Shown here piece after piece: positions 45,901 through 53,940 of a stretch of DNA of 64,000 nucleotides. Origin of the DNA: Ischnura elegans (Eukaryota > Arthropoda > Insecta > Odonata > Coenagrionidae). Both the position numbers and the translations under genes were made by a program. The DNA is taken from NCBI RefSeq assembly GCF_921293095.1, contig NC_060253.1, positions 84,481,992 to 84,545,991 on the forward strand. The letters run 5' to 3'. Position 1 is the stretch's first letter. Every line of letters starts with the position of its first letter. The notes under the pieces are model-generated. The model was not told the origin of the DNA and ran no database searches. It saw only the letters and a list, made by a program, of their open reading frames with translations.

Positions 45901-46853
45901 TTCTTCGGTTACTCAAAAATTATTAATTATAATAATTAATATATATGCCCCTCCTATACCACTCGTATACCCCCTTCCCCTCTAATATTTTATGTTATAT
46001 TAATCCTTTCCAAATTAAGGGGGTGAACAGTGTATTCATCCCTTAAAAACTTTTCCTTTAGCTACCATATCATATGTCCTAAAAAACGAAGAAAAATTGT
46101 TATTTTAATGTTTTTTAAAGTTTTTTTTTTCAATTTTCACCCCTTATCTTTTCAACCCCAGTGAAGTTTGTCTCTCTTTTGACCCTGATAGCCTTAAAAC
46201 GTCGATTTTTTTCAATCAGAAGCAGATAACATTAGTAAAATTCCCTTCAAAAGCGATAAGTTTAGATAAGGGGTTGTTTTCCCCTATTTAGGGGTTGCTC
46301 GTCAAAATGGAGGGTGATAGAAAGAAACGGAGGTCGGATTTTCGGATTCAAAAACACCCTAAATTGTACCAGGCATTTTTTGAACTATTTTTTTGGCAGA
46401 ACAATGTTATTTATCAATAAAACTTCCAATTTGAGAAAAAATTCCATTCCCGATAAGGGTGTGGTGGGGGCGGTGGTGGGGGTGGTTGGCGACCACTCCC
46501 AGGGTGCATTCAAAGAATTCAGGGGTGAAAAGCTGATTTGCAGCTTCGATGACTGAGAGCTAATTACCTTTGACGAGGATTTCCACGTGAATCTCACGAT
46601 TCTCGCCGCATTCCACGACGTTGTGAGTAGCTTCCATCTTAAGGTCAGCCGTCGATTTGGATGCATCCTTAGTGCGAGCTGAGAACGCGGTCGTCCACTG
46701 GCCATCCGAATTATTTAAGCGCCTATCGTAAGACACTTTCAAGACATTACGCCTCGCAGTATTAATGGGACAGCTACCGTCCGACTCCCCTCTTGCAGAC
46801 GCGAACTGCAGTGTCAGCAGTACAATGCAGGTGAAAACGGCCCATTGTTTCAT
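27944..46853 (-). CDS. Gene A: secreted protein with one NHR (Neuralized homology repeat) domain
   Basis: Five exons on the minus strand: 46853-46568, 44690-44573, 42364-42194, 37875-37785 and 28111-27944. All introns are GT-AG (donors GTAATT, GTGAGT, GTAAAG, GTATGT) and all phases join in frame, giving 277 residues. Residues 1-20 (MKQWAVFTCIVLLTLQFASA) are a signal peptide, so the product should enter the secretory pathway. Residues 21-95 form a small domain I do not recognise, with Cys28, Trp53 and Cys82 and a possible N-glycosylation site at Asn48. The NHR domain runs from about 112 to the end: RFHHRHGPNVVVFNGG, FTNRPLTDNELFEVRLD, HGIGIMAHSP, GTWIYYD, then ETIGVMKRDNGSLHFFVNGI and DQGPA. 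NHR domains bind proteins in Neuralized and NEURL4, but those are cytoplasmic, multi-domain proteins; here there is no RING finger or second repeat. No transmembrane segment follows the signal peptide. Introns of 1.9-9.7 kb are full of transposons. The extracellular ligand-binding role is inferred. Confidence 0.85.
28315..28476. mobile_element. 162-bp MITE with perfect 22-bp TIRs
   Basis: Left TIR 28315-28336 begins TATAGTCTGTATACCG and the right TIR 28455-28476 is its exact reverse complement. An inner inverted pair CTGAGTCGGTCC / GGACCGACTCAG makes most of the element fold on itself. It lies in the last intron region of gene A's locus. Confidence 0.85.
28578..30489. mobile_element. 1.9-kb Harbinger-like non-autonomous DNA transposon
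   Basis: The termini AGGCCTGGTTACACGGTACA and the inverted TGTACCGTGTAACCAGGCCT are flanked by TTA on both sides (28575-28577 and 30490-30492). A three-base TTA/TAA duplication is characteristic of PIF/Harbinger elements. A second inverted motif, ACCGTGTAACCAC, occurs near both ends (28653 and 30371). No transposase domain is visible inside. Confidence 0.75.
30640..30790 (-). mobile_element. Penelope-like element 3' remnant
   Basis: On the minus strand it shares with 38090-38335 and 50640-50850 the AGAAAG-purine-rich plus-strand segment and the block GAAGC...GCTTCGAAAGCTCCGA (about 30675-30715). That block resembles the stem II and GAAA core of a PLE hammerhead motif. No coding sequence remains. 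Confidence 0.5.
31165..31255 (+). mobile_element. Detached terminus of the Transib-like family
   Basis: This ~90-bp segment resembles, in the same orientation, the right terminal 90 bp of the foldback element at 31844-35151: AAGTTTCAAATTCCT, GAGGTTTTGTCCAGAG, then GCCTACTGTGCG at the end. It is a diverged solo end of a related element 600 bp from the main copy. Confidence 0.6.
31258..31318 (+). mobile_element. SINE family 1, 3' tail fragment
   Basis: CTTCCCTCATGGCGCAAATG, ACCTCACCTGTCAGTTGCC and ATACTATACCA match the 3' part of the complete copy at 39961-40264. The head and body are missing. Confidence 0.7.
31420..31680. mobile_element. Palindromic tRNA-like SINE pair (head-to-head)
   Basis: The left half on the minus strand has TAGCGTAGTGGTCTGCGCAG (A-box region) and GTGGTTCGATTCCCGG (B-box). 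The right half on the plus strand carries GTGGTTCGTTTCCCGATCC. The halves are imperfect inverted repeats meeting in a ~90-bp palindrome (31509-31599) around CCATGGCCATTATACCGATG. It is too degenerate and duplicated to be a tRNA gene. Confidence 0.7.
31844..35151. mobile_element. Transib-like foldback element with ~795-bp TIRs and RSS-like ends
   Basis: Left arm 31844-32637 and right arm 34358-35151 are nearly identical inverted copies around a 1.7-kb non-coding centre. The ends read CACAATGGGCTAGAATCG (left) and, inverted, CACAGTGGGCTAGAATCG (right). Both sides are flanked by the 5-bp GC-rich duplication CGCCG (31839-31843 and 35152-35156). A 5-bp GC-rich duplication plus CACWRTG ends is the hallmark of Transib transposons. 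The terminal CACAGTG equals the V(D)J recombination heptamer, and GCCAAAACC follows 21 bases later, a 7/9 match to the RSS nonamer. No transposase is encoded; the mirrored 67-codon ORFs in the arms are a by-product of the repeat. It lies in gene A intron 4. Confidence 0.8.
35167..37462 (+). mobile_element. Candidate 2.3-kb THAP-transposase element, decayed
   Basis: A perfect 17-bp inverted repeat, TGACGTCAGCTCATGCA (35167-35183) and its complement (37446-37462), bounds the segment. Near the left end 35300-35430 (plus) reads FKYCIVPKCRNTTRNAPNK and YFHTVTQDLERRL, the first half of a C2CH THAP zinc finger, and then stops. At 36480-36780 (plus) a second frame reads SGDWILARFSSKKSVAHYAG and KILEI, then PREGVVKILPKPPVGR, which resembles the C-terminal tail found on several insect DNA transposases. 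Nothing joins the two parts. The minus strand at 35600-36200 carries short LTPPH/VALTPDN-type ORFs of unknown meaning. The element assignment is tentative. Confidence 0.5.
38090..38335 (-). mobile_element. Penelope-like element 3' end fragment
   Basis: It matches 50640-50880 over the GA-rich stretch (GGAAAAGGGAGAAGAGG, GGGAGAGGTGTATGGGG) and ends with the same coding remnant, PGLNVAS on the minus strand. It is the 3' end of the same PLE family that keeps its endonuclease at 50844-51461. Confidence 0.75.
38339..38510 (+). mobile_element. SINE family 1, body and tail, copy 2
   Basis: It starts within the body (GGAGGACATTTCAAGCGCAA) and continues through TTAAGCCGTGGTCCCCTTGG to CCTCCTCCAAATACCATTA. 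The tRNA-like head is absent; it joins the PLE fragment directly on its left. Confidence 0.85.
38520..39960. other. Intron DNA without recognised genes
   Basis: Part of gene A intron 4's flanking intron 3 region. It contains a run of 10 guanines (39510-39519) and a GC-rich patch near 38950-39130. No domain or repeat ends were recognised. Confidence 0.4.
39961..40264 (+). mobile_element. Full-length tRNA-derived SINE, family 1
   Basis: The head has a Pol III A box (TGGTGTGGTGGTTAGAGTG) and B box (GGGTTCAAATCCCGG) about 35 bp apart, as in a tRNA gene but followed by a ~230-bp SINE body. The body ends CCTCCTCCAAATACCATACC. This is the best copy in the window and defines the family. Confidence 0.9.
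40407..40475 (-). mobile_element. Fragment of the hAT-like element
   Basis: GTTCCGCCATCTTAATTTGA and GACTTAGTCTCCGACTGATA are the reverse complement of the interior of the copy at 17653-18260 (about 18165-18235). Only this internal piece is recognisable. Confidence 0.7.
40600..40735 (-). mobile_element. tRNA-derived SINE, family 2
   Basis: The minus strand reads CCTCGGTGGCGGCGGCGTAA, then GTCGCGGTTTCGATACCTGC: spacing and content like Pol III A and B boxes of a tRNA. The following sequence (CACCAGGTGCATTATTGG) differs from SINE family 1. Only one copy is seen here. Confidence 0.6.
40738..41362. mobile_element. hAT-like non-autonomous element, copy 2
   Basis: Ends CAAGGAGGTTGTAAATATCTGG-type and the inverted CCAGATACTAACAACCTCCTTG-type bound a 625-bp interior that matches 17653-18260 throughout. 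The flanking 8-bp duplication is not preserved here. Confidence 0.85.
41501..41758. mobile_element. ~258-bp MITE, family ATCGATGGCTAAG, copy 2
   Basis: The termini ATCGATGGCTAAGTTCTAAC and GTTAGAACTTAGCCATCGAT are perfect inverted repeats. The interior matches copy 1 at 8301-8563. Confidence 0.9.
42952..43611. mobile_element. 660-bp TIR element, family CAATAGGGTRGTTTCC, complete copy
   Basis: Left end CAATAGGGTAGTTTCC and right end GGAAACCACCCTATTG are inverted repeats. Related copies lie at 47575-48196 (opposite orientation) and 62520-62832 (right half). No coding sequence. It lies in gene A intron 2. Confidence 0.8.
44700..46560. other. Gene A intron 1, nothing recognised
   Basis: AT-rich, with T-rich low-complexity runs near 45540-45570 and a GGTGG-rich patch at 46460-46490. 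No repeat ends or coding signals were recognised. Confidence 0.5.
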
Positions 46854-46930
46854 GGTCTCAATATGCTTTCGGTCAGTGGCAAGAATATCTTCCCTTCTTC
46901 TATGAGAATGAGCTTTTCTTTGCCGCCTTT

Positions 46931-46969
46931 CTGACTACGATCCCCGAATATACTGAATATATACACGTG
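46931..46969 (-). promoter_or_regulatory. Gene A core promoter: E-box, TATA box and initiator
   Basis: Reading the minus strand: CACGTG (46969-46964), TATATAT (46963-46957) and an arthropod initiator TCAG (46934-46931). The TATA box starts 31 bases before the initiator A, the canonical spacing. This predicts a 78-base 5' leader before the ATG at 46853. The palindromic CACGTG is a bHLH-type site touching the TATA box. Confidence 0.6.
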
Positions 46970-47574
46970 CCAGCAGTTTCATTTATCAAGCCTCGAGTTT
47001 CCTGATGCGTGAAGGCGACTCGAATTTCAAATCCGTCAACTTTCTGGCCCATGACCCATCAGCCACTGAACCGATGGAAATAAATATTCGCGTCCTTCCG
47101 GACTGCTTTTTCAACTTCACCAAACATAGGATTGAAAGTTCAGCCAATCGAGATGGTTAAAATAACCTGATATAACTCTTTTATTAATAGGAAATAGTCA
47201 ATGATTTGAGCGAAGAGGACATTGGATAAAAAGAGGAGTCTTCATATTATACGATCATGAAATTCACACTTTTTTTCAATCTCGTTTTTGTTTCATTCAC
47301 CCACAAGGCAAAATCAAAGTTTTTGTTTGAACCTACATTGTGGTGTCAAATGGTGAAAAATGTAAAATCTTGCTGACACTCAACAAAACTTAGGACCTTT
47401 CCCCGTAAGTATGCCAATTTTGTCCAAAGTTAAAGTGAAGTCCTAAATTCGCTTGTTAAAATAAGGACATAATAATAAAAACAATAATAATAATTTTCAT
47501 GAATTAGAATGATTTTCATGAATTGGTTGATGTGAAGTTACTAAAAATAGAGGTATAAAATGACACACGACCTG

Positions 47575-48196
47575 TTTGATTATTACTCCTGGAGTACGCA
47601 TTTCACGCTTATACATTTTGAAATAATGATATCTATTTCTCGCGATTAAATGAGAAGTGAAAATTTTCAAGCGCGCGAAAACGCGACGGCTAAGTATGAG
47701 TGCTTGGAAAATCCCTTGTGAAGTCTGGCTGTCGCCATGTGAGGTGACCTTGTGGCGAGGATGTGTGCGCCGCTGCGATGCAGGCTGCTATCAAGTAGCA
47801 CAGTACCCTGCTAGCAGGTAGCGCTTGGGTTAAAAAAGGATTATTAATACCTTATCAAACGAAGGAAACTTTCCGGCCATAGGCAGTTTTAATAGGTGAT
47901 TATTAAGAGATGTTTCTCTGAATTCTGTGCCTCATGCATGCATTGGAATTCTCAGACGATGTAAAACTCCTATCTACTCGTATAGCATCTAGGTCACTGT
48001 GACGTCACGTGGAGTGGCATCGCATGGGCGTCAATCTGGCTTTTTTAAAATGAGGTTAAAATTGACTGTTGCCATTCGTCTAAGCTAGGATTTCTAAAAC
48101 CAAATGATTTGTATGTTATGAATACACTAATAGTGGGTAGCGAATCGCAGTCAATGTCTTTCGTTTTCTTTGATGAAGGGAACTACCCTATTAGTT
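47575..48196 (-). mobile_element. 660-bp TIR element family, inverted copy
   Basis: It is the reverse complement of 42952-43611 over about 620 bp, including ATTACTCCTGGAGTACGC and GTGACGTCACGTGGAGTGGC. The end GGGAACTACCCTATTAG is kept; the other terminus is degraded. Confidence 0.8.
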
Positions 48197-48199
48197 TTG

Positions 48200-49730
48200 T
48201 ATGAGAAAGGATATACGCAACAAACTTATTAGATGAAAAAAAGGATAGAACAGCCATTATGGGATAAGAGATTTCCACCAACCAAGTTCTCCTCAAGATT
48301 TCTTGCCCGCTCTGGGTGGGTGGGTAGACGTCACACGACCAACGGAGGGTTATATAGCGCTTGCACTACATTTTTGAACACTAATTTTGCCACGTTTATG
48401 CGGAACAATAAGGGAAATCAATTTTATCGTAGTTTCTTTATGCTTAATAAATTGTGTGAACGCTATTTGAGACCACTGGAGATGTGCCTTAATAAATTAT
48501 TTGTTTCATTTTAGACGAGCCCGTTTCTTCCTCAAAACCCCTCAAAAAAGTGAATATGAATCCTTTAGTGGACCAGGCCATGATTTCTTAGCCAGGTACC
48601 GCATGATTTAAATTTACTAGCTTCCTGTTCGATCCGTTTACTCTTTTCATTTGGCTATTCCTCATAATACTATTAACCGATTTGGATCTATTTTAATATG
48701 TTTATTATATTTGTAGAAATAACTGTCATAGATTTACTTCTACGAAGCTGAGAGATCGAAATTTTTGCAAACAGGTCAAAACTTTCAGCCAGTTCCTTTT
48801 TGGGGATTTTTCGGCATCTTTTAAATGCTATTTTCTATCTTAGAAGAACACATTATTTTCCTATTCCTCCTTATTTAAGATAATGGGCCAACTTATGCTG
48901 AAACCCATGGGAGACCAAATGAGGAACCATCAATAGAACAGAGCTTGAACTCTGAACCTGTTTACAATATTTATTACTTGACTGAGTGCGTGGTGATCAT
49001 TTTGTAATCTTTTCCATCAAATCCTCTATTATATTGCTATATTTTATCAGTGCTCTTAGACAATCAGGCATAGTTGATTAGAGCCTTAATTTCATTCTGT
49101 TAATGCTTGTGGAAATGGTGAGTTCAACATTTGGCTTCATTCGGAATCCTTCATAGGCAAATTATAATAGAATAATTTCCATTTTACATATAGGACATAA
49201 ACTAAAACACACATATATTCCAATTGGCTGCTTCAGTTGTGCTTCAGTGGGAAACTCTTTCTTATCACAACAGAATGGATGTGAAGTCTATTTTGCTGTC
49301 ATGCCCAATCTCCATATGTAATACAGCAAAAGGTAAATGTTAATAAATGGCCAAATATACTCTTAATTCCCAAGCGCTGTTAGTAAAAGTAACATGTCTT
49401 TCACCGGAGCGGGGACGATATTTACAACAGAGAATTCAAATGCCGTCATTAATCTGACCCGAATCACGTGACACCGAGAGCGAAAGGCTACGCGCTCCGG
49501 CCGTAAGGTGCTAGTGGAAAGCGCCATCTACCGTATGAAAGATCTAAGGCGACACCGCAGAGTAGTGGCGGAAGGAGTGATGGAAAAGAGTGACGGAGAT
49601 AATGACCGCGTGATTCAGAAAAGTGCTTAATCGAGCGATCAATTTTCCAGTCCCGAAAATCAATCGCTCAAGTGAGGACTAAGAGAGACAAAAAAATGAT
49701 CGTATGATTCAGGCTAAATAATTATTGTTG
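48200..49730. other. Intergenic stretch without recognised features
   Basis: A 93-codon ORF (48233-48514, plus) has no family motif. I recognise no repeats, RNA genes or promoters. Confidence 0.4.
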
Positions 49731-49749
49731 AAAGGAAGGACGCCAGAGA

Positions 49750-50525
49750 AAGACCGTGGATGAGGCAGGTGATGAAGGACAAAAGCAGAAGACTTGTTCC
49801 GGTTGTTCGACTTGTTCCGAAGAGATGCACTTACCTAACTTTTTCTTTTCCCTCTTCAAATGTCATGATGACAGCACGCTAAGGAGACTAATATGATCCC
49901 TGAAGAAACAGGTAGTTCAGAAAATTATAATTTGATAAATTTAATTCAACCCTTTCAAATATCGTTGAAAGGAAGAACGCCAGTTATACAGCTCGGCCGC
50001 CAAGAGTTGTCCGATGACCTTTAGAAGGGTCTAGTTCGGGGAAGGGGGCAAGGTTGTCAGGTAAGAAAGGGAAACACCCACCTCATATGTAAACAAAAGG
50101 GTTCCGCGAATAAAGGAGCCACAAGGGATGACGAGCGTGAAGGACCCAAAGGAAAAATACTTTCTTTTGGTGATTCGCAGAAAGGGCTTGTTTTGGTGCA
50201 TCAGGCCTATTTCAGTACTTCATGGTCATGTGACAACATTGTTTGACTAGGCAAGGCTGTGAGGTACGTTTGGGGGACAGCAGTTTGGCTGCAAATTCGT
50301 GCTGGAGCAGAGATCTCCGCCCCTCGTTTAAAAGTGCCATCGGACAACTCTCGCCGGCTGGACTGTAGACCGCGGATAAGACATAAGGCAGGTGATGAAG
50401 GACAAAAGCAGACGACTTGTTCTAGTTGTTCGACTTGTTCCGAAGAGAAGCACTTAACTGCCTTTTTCCTTACAATCTTCAAATGTCATGATGAAAGTAC
50501 GCTAAGTAGGCTAATATGATACATG
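49750..50525 (+). repeat. ~160-bp direct repeat, two copies 616 bp apart
   Basis: The copies at about 49766-49905 and 50382-50525 share GGCAGGTGATGAAGGACAAA, GTTGTTCGACTTGTTCCGAA and TTCAAATGTCATGATGA. The spacer contains another short repeat (GAAAGGAAG-ACGCCAG at 49733 and 49973). No gene is recognised. Confidence 0.8.
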
Positions 50526-50639
50526 AAGGCACAAGTTTAATGCAACCCGTTCCAATGTAGGAAACTGGCCAAACGCCTCCCACCACAGGTTTATTTAGGC
50601 TGAGTAGTATTAACATATTATAGGTGTAGTATATATATA

Positions 50640-51461
50640 TATATAAATAGTTTAAGTTAATGTCGATACACACAGAGACACAAAAAAGAAACACCTACAT
50701 TGAATAAATAAACTTGAAGCTATCGAAGCACTTCAGGCTTCTTCGTCAGCTGAAGAATGAATGGTGAGGAAAGGAGAGGGTTGGAAAAGGGAAAAGAGGG
50801 GTAAGGGGAGAGGTGTATGGGGAGGGGGAGTTAGGAATAGGGGTTAGGATGCAACGTTCAGACCCGGAGAGCTATTGGCTTGAAAGTGCCAAATGCACGC
50901 CAATTCGAGGGTGTGGATGTTGAGGGCGGAGTCGGTGGGAGGGAGGGAGGCAATAATGGATACTTTGTAGCAATGATTGAAAATGGAATCATGTGAAAGA
51001 CAATGTGTAGGAACTGGTAGAGAGGAGTGGGGGGAAGATGGACAACAGGAGGCGCGATGATTGTTAATTCTGAGATTGAGAGGGGTAGTGCATAGGCCAA
51101 TATAGAAAGCAGGGCAGAAATTACAATGAAGAAGGTAGATGATGTTGGTGGAAGTACAAGTAGTGGATGGGAAAATCGGTAGGCATTTAAGCTTGGGGAG
51201 AAAAGAGGCAGGGGGTGGAGAGAATATCTTGCAGGTTTTACACCTGGGACGATTGCAAGGTGAGGGTGTGGAGATAGTGACTGACTGCGACTTTTGGAGA
51301 GGTCGGGTGGCTTTAAATATGGTGTTTAAATTCGGTGGTCTCTTAAATGTTATCCGAGGAGTGGACGGGAAAATCTGAGAGGTGGACTTGTGTTTAAAAA
51401 AAATAAAACTTGAGTTAAAACTGGAGTAAAAAAATAAAACACCTGAGTCATACAAAGTCAT
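50640..51461 (-). mobile_element. Penelope-like element: GIY-YIG endonuclease end and 3' region
   Basis: A 205-codon minus ORF (51461-50844) reads FKRPPNLNTIFKATRPL, then PCNRPRCKTCKIF (the CX5CX2C-type cluster of PLEs), then NIIYLLHCNFCPAFYIG and LNLRINNHRASC, the GIY-YIG endonuclease core with its Arg-His. It ends SPGLNVAS. The 3' side carries a GA-rich stretch and, at 50755-50715 on the minus strand, CTGACGA followed by a GAAGC/GCTTC stem and GATA, close to a hammerhead-ribozyme core. The RT domain is absent, so it is a 5'-truncated copy. A TA microsatellite (50627-50645) lies at the edge. Confidence 0.8.
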
Positions 51462-51469
51462 AGACCTGC

Positions 51470-53930
51470 AGATGTAACCACGTTACGAAACCCGGGTCGT
51501 GCCCATATTAAAATAATAGTGAACCTTTCAAAGTTTTATTTTTTTACTTACAATATGGAGAGGTCTCACAAAGTAAACCCTGAAGTTATCAGTTATGTTT
51601 TTCAGTACGTTTATACTTTAAACTAACAACTATTTAAATCATTAACTAAAGGATGTGCGTCTTATTGCTTTGGTTTTTAAAAATTGTAATCAATTTAACA
51701 TCTGAATAAAACTATTATTGCGAAGAGATTCCTATGGTTCCCACATAATTTGAGTAAACTTTGGCGTATAAATCGCCTTTTCCCTTCTGCTACATACGTT
51801 TATGGTGACTTACTACATTGATGTAGATGCATAAAATTAATCGTAAACATAAAAAAACAGTTTGCGGTTGCAATAAATAATAACTTTCCAATCTGTTCGG
51901 AGATAATTTTTTTAAGTTCAATTGAACGCACTATCAATATGAAATGTCTACAAAGTCAATAATTCTCCCGGCAGTCAAAATTATTTATTATGTTATCAGC
52001 AAAATCTGAGCTGTGAAATATATAATTTCATTTACTATCAGAATTAAGCCTGTTGATAAAAATTTAGGTGAAACAAAAAACTGTAAGAAACGCCAAAATA
52101 AGTAGTACTTACTATTGTCTTTTATTAACACAAATTCCTCCATTTTTACGCATAAATTTCTTGTCCATTCATGTTATTAAGTATTCAATGCATGATTTAT
52201 TGTAGCTAAAACAGTTATTTCTACTTTAATGCATTTTGTTTAACCATTCCAAAATGGCGTCTGTTAGACAATGCAGCACGAAAAATGGCGGTCCAATACG
52301 TGACGCGACGGACGGAGGAAAATATACTCCCACGCTTTGTTCCCATGACAGAAGCTACGAAAATAATCAAAGATACGAAATATAATTTTCATGAATTTTT
52401 ATAAATATGTTCACAAATGGGAACATTGGAGTACAATGTAATTTAAGTAAAAATAAGTTAAATTTAATCTTATTTCATATGAATGGATTTATACCACCTA
52501 CCTGTTAAAAAAAAAGGCCAAAATCCGTCAAAATGACGAGTTAGGCGTTTCTGTTTTGAATTTGTAACGGTAACCCGTGTTTTATTCAGGATATCACTAC
52601 ACCATATTAAGTCTGGCGATTTGTATGTTTTATTTAGCACGTGGGTATAAATAGCCTCGAATTGACCCTATATGGTCCAACGTTGAGACTGGCTCGACAG
52701 GTCTGGAGCAAAAATCAGGTCCAGCGTCGAGTTGATCTCGACATCACAAGGTTAAATATAAGGGGGATTATACCAGGGCAATGTTTCGAGAGATGTCACA
52801 CATAGGTAATTTTTTTAAATAATGAACTCTTTAATTGATCCTATATCATAATACTAGAGTAGGTGGAAGTTTGCTATTAACACAAAAATGAAGCAGTTAA
52901 AAGGCACCAACGAATCCTGTCAATTATTCCTTTTTTCTGAAAATTAATTTGGACAAGGCTATTTGAATTGAAAAAATTGGACCGCAAAAGGTTAAACAAA
53001 CTGTATATCATCCTACCTCATTTACCGATCTCCTTACTTTCAACACAGACAAAAAGAAATTTCTCGTATTAGATGATGCTCATAAATTTCCTACGAAAAT
53101 ATTTACCGCTGGATATTTCTGCATGAATGCATAACCAAAGACGGCAATTCCAAGTTCATACTCAGAAAGAGACATACGTAGAAAGGACATTTAATAAGAA
53201 ACTCAACAGGTATTTTATTTGGACAATGGAGAATTCCTCTGATATGAGAAATTATTTTTAAAACTGACAATGAGACAACTGACAAATTCCAGAATTTATT
53301 CAAAATTTCTTCTTGTGGAACACATAATTGACAAGAATCCTTACAGTGAATCATCAGTTGTTACAATTAAAATTTTTTGTGCTCGTCGCCATTTCTATTT
53401 ACTGCTTCAGATTTTTGTTGAGACAGTTTAAAAATACATAATGCGTATTCGTAATTGGATAAAACCTTCTTGTTTCGTTATCCTGGCAATAAATGGCAAT
53501 TTGGGTAGTGATATCGAACTACTCAATCAATGATAGCACTGGTAAAAAGACCGAGAGATACGCAAAATATACTGAAAATTTTGCTCCAATATTTCGTTTC
53601 TTTTAACTAAATATTTCCTTTCAAGGATCACATACACACAGAGGTGCATTAGACAATCTTTGATGATTAGAGGAACAACTCTAAGAACACATGATGGAAG
53701 ACAGTTTACCCAATTTCCATGTACACGCATATGAAATAATGCATTGCGTAAAATTGTTCATCGTAATTTAAAACAGATGTGCTACTTCATACACGATGGA
53801 ATTAGGTCAAATTGTCTAAGCATCACCCCGCTGACGTCACACTTTTAATATTTTCACTTGAGGAGCCCATTCAAAACAAGTTCTTTTTCGAATTATGCAT
53901 GCTTATGTTGTGTATCTGGTTACGTTGAAG
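51470..53930. other. AT-rich intergenic stretch
   Basis: No coding, RNA or repeat features were recognised beyond scattered short ORFs. Confidence 0.4.
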
Positions 53931-53940
53931 CCCCTTACCC

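Noticed and set aside
46385-46705. 106-codon minus ORF overlapping gene A exon 1
   Set aside because: Different frame from the signal-peptide exon and runs into the intron; it is a shadow.
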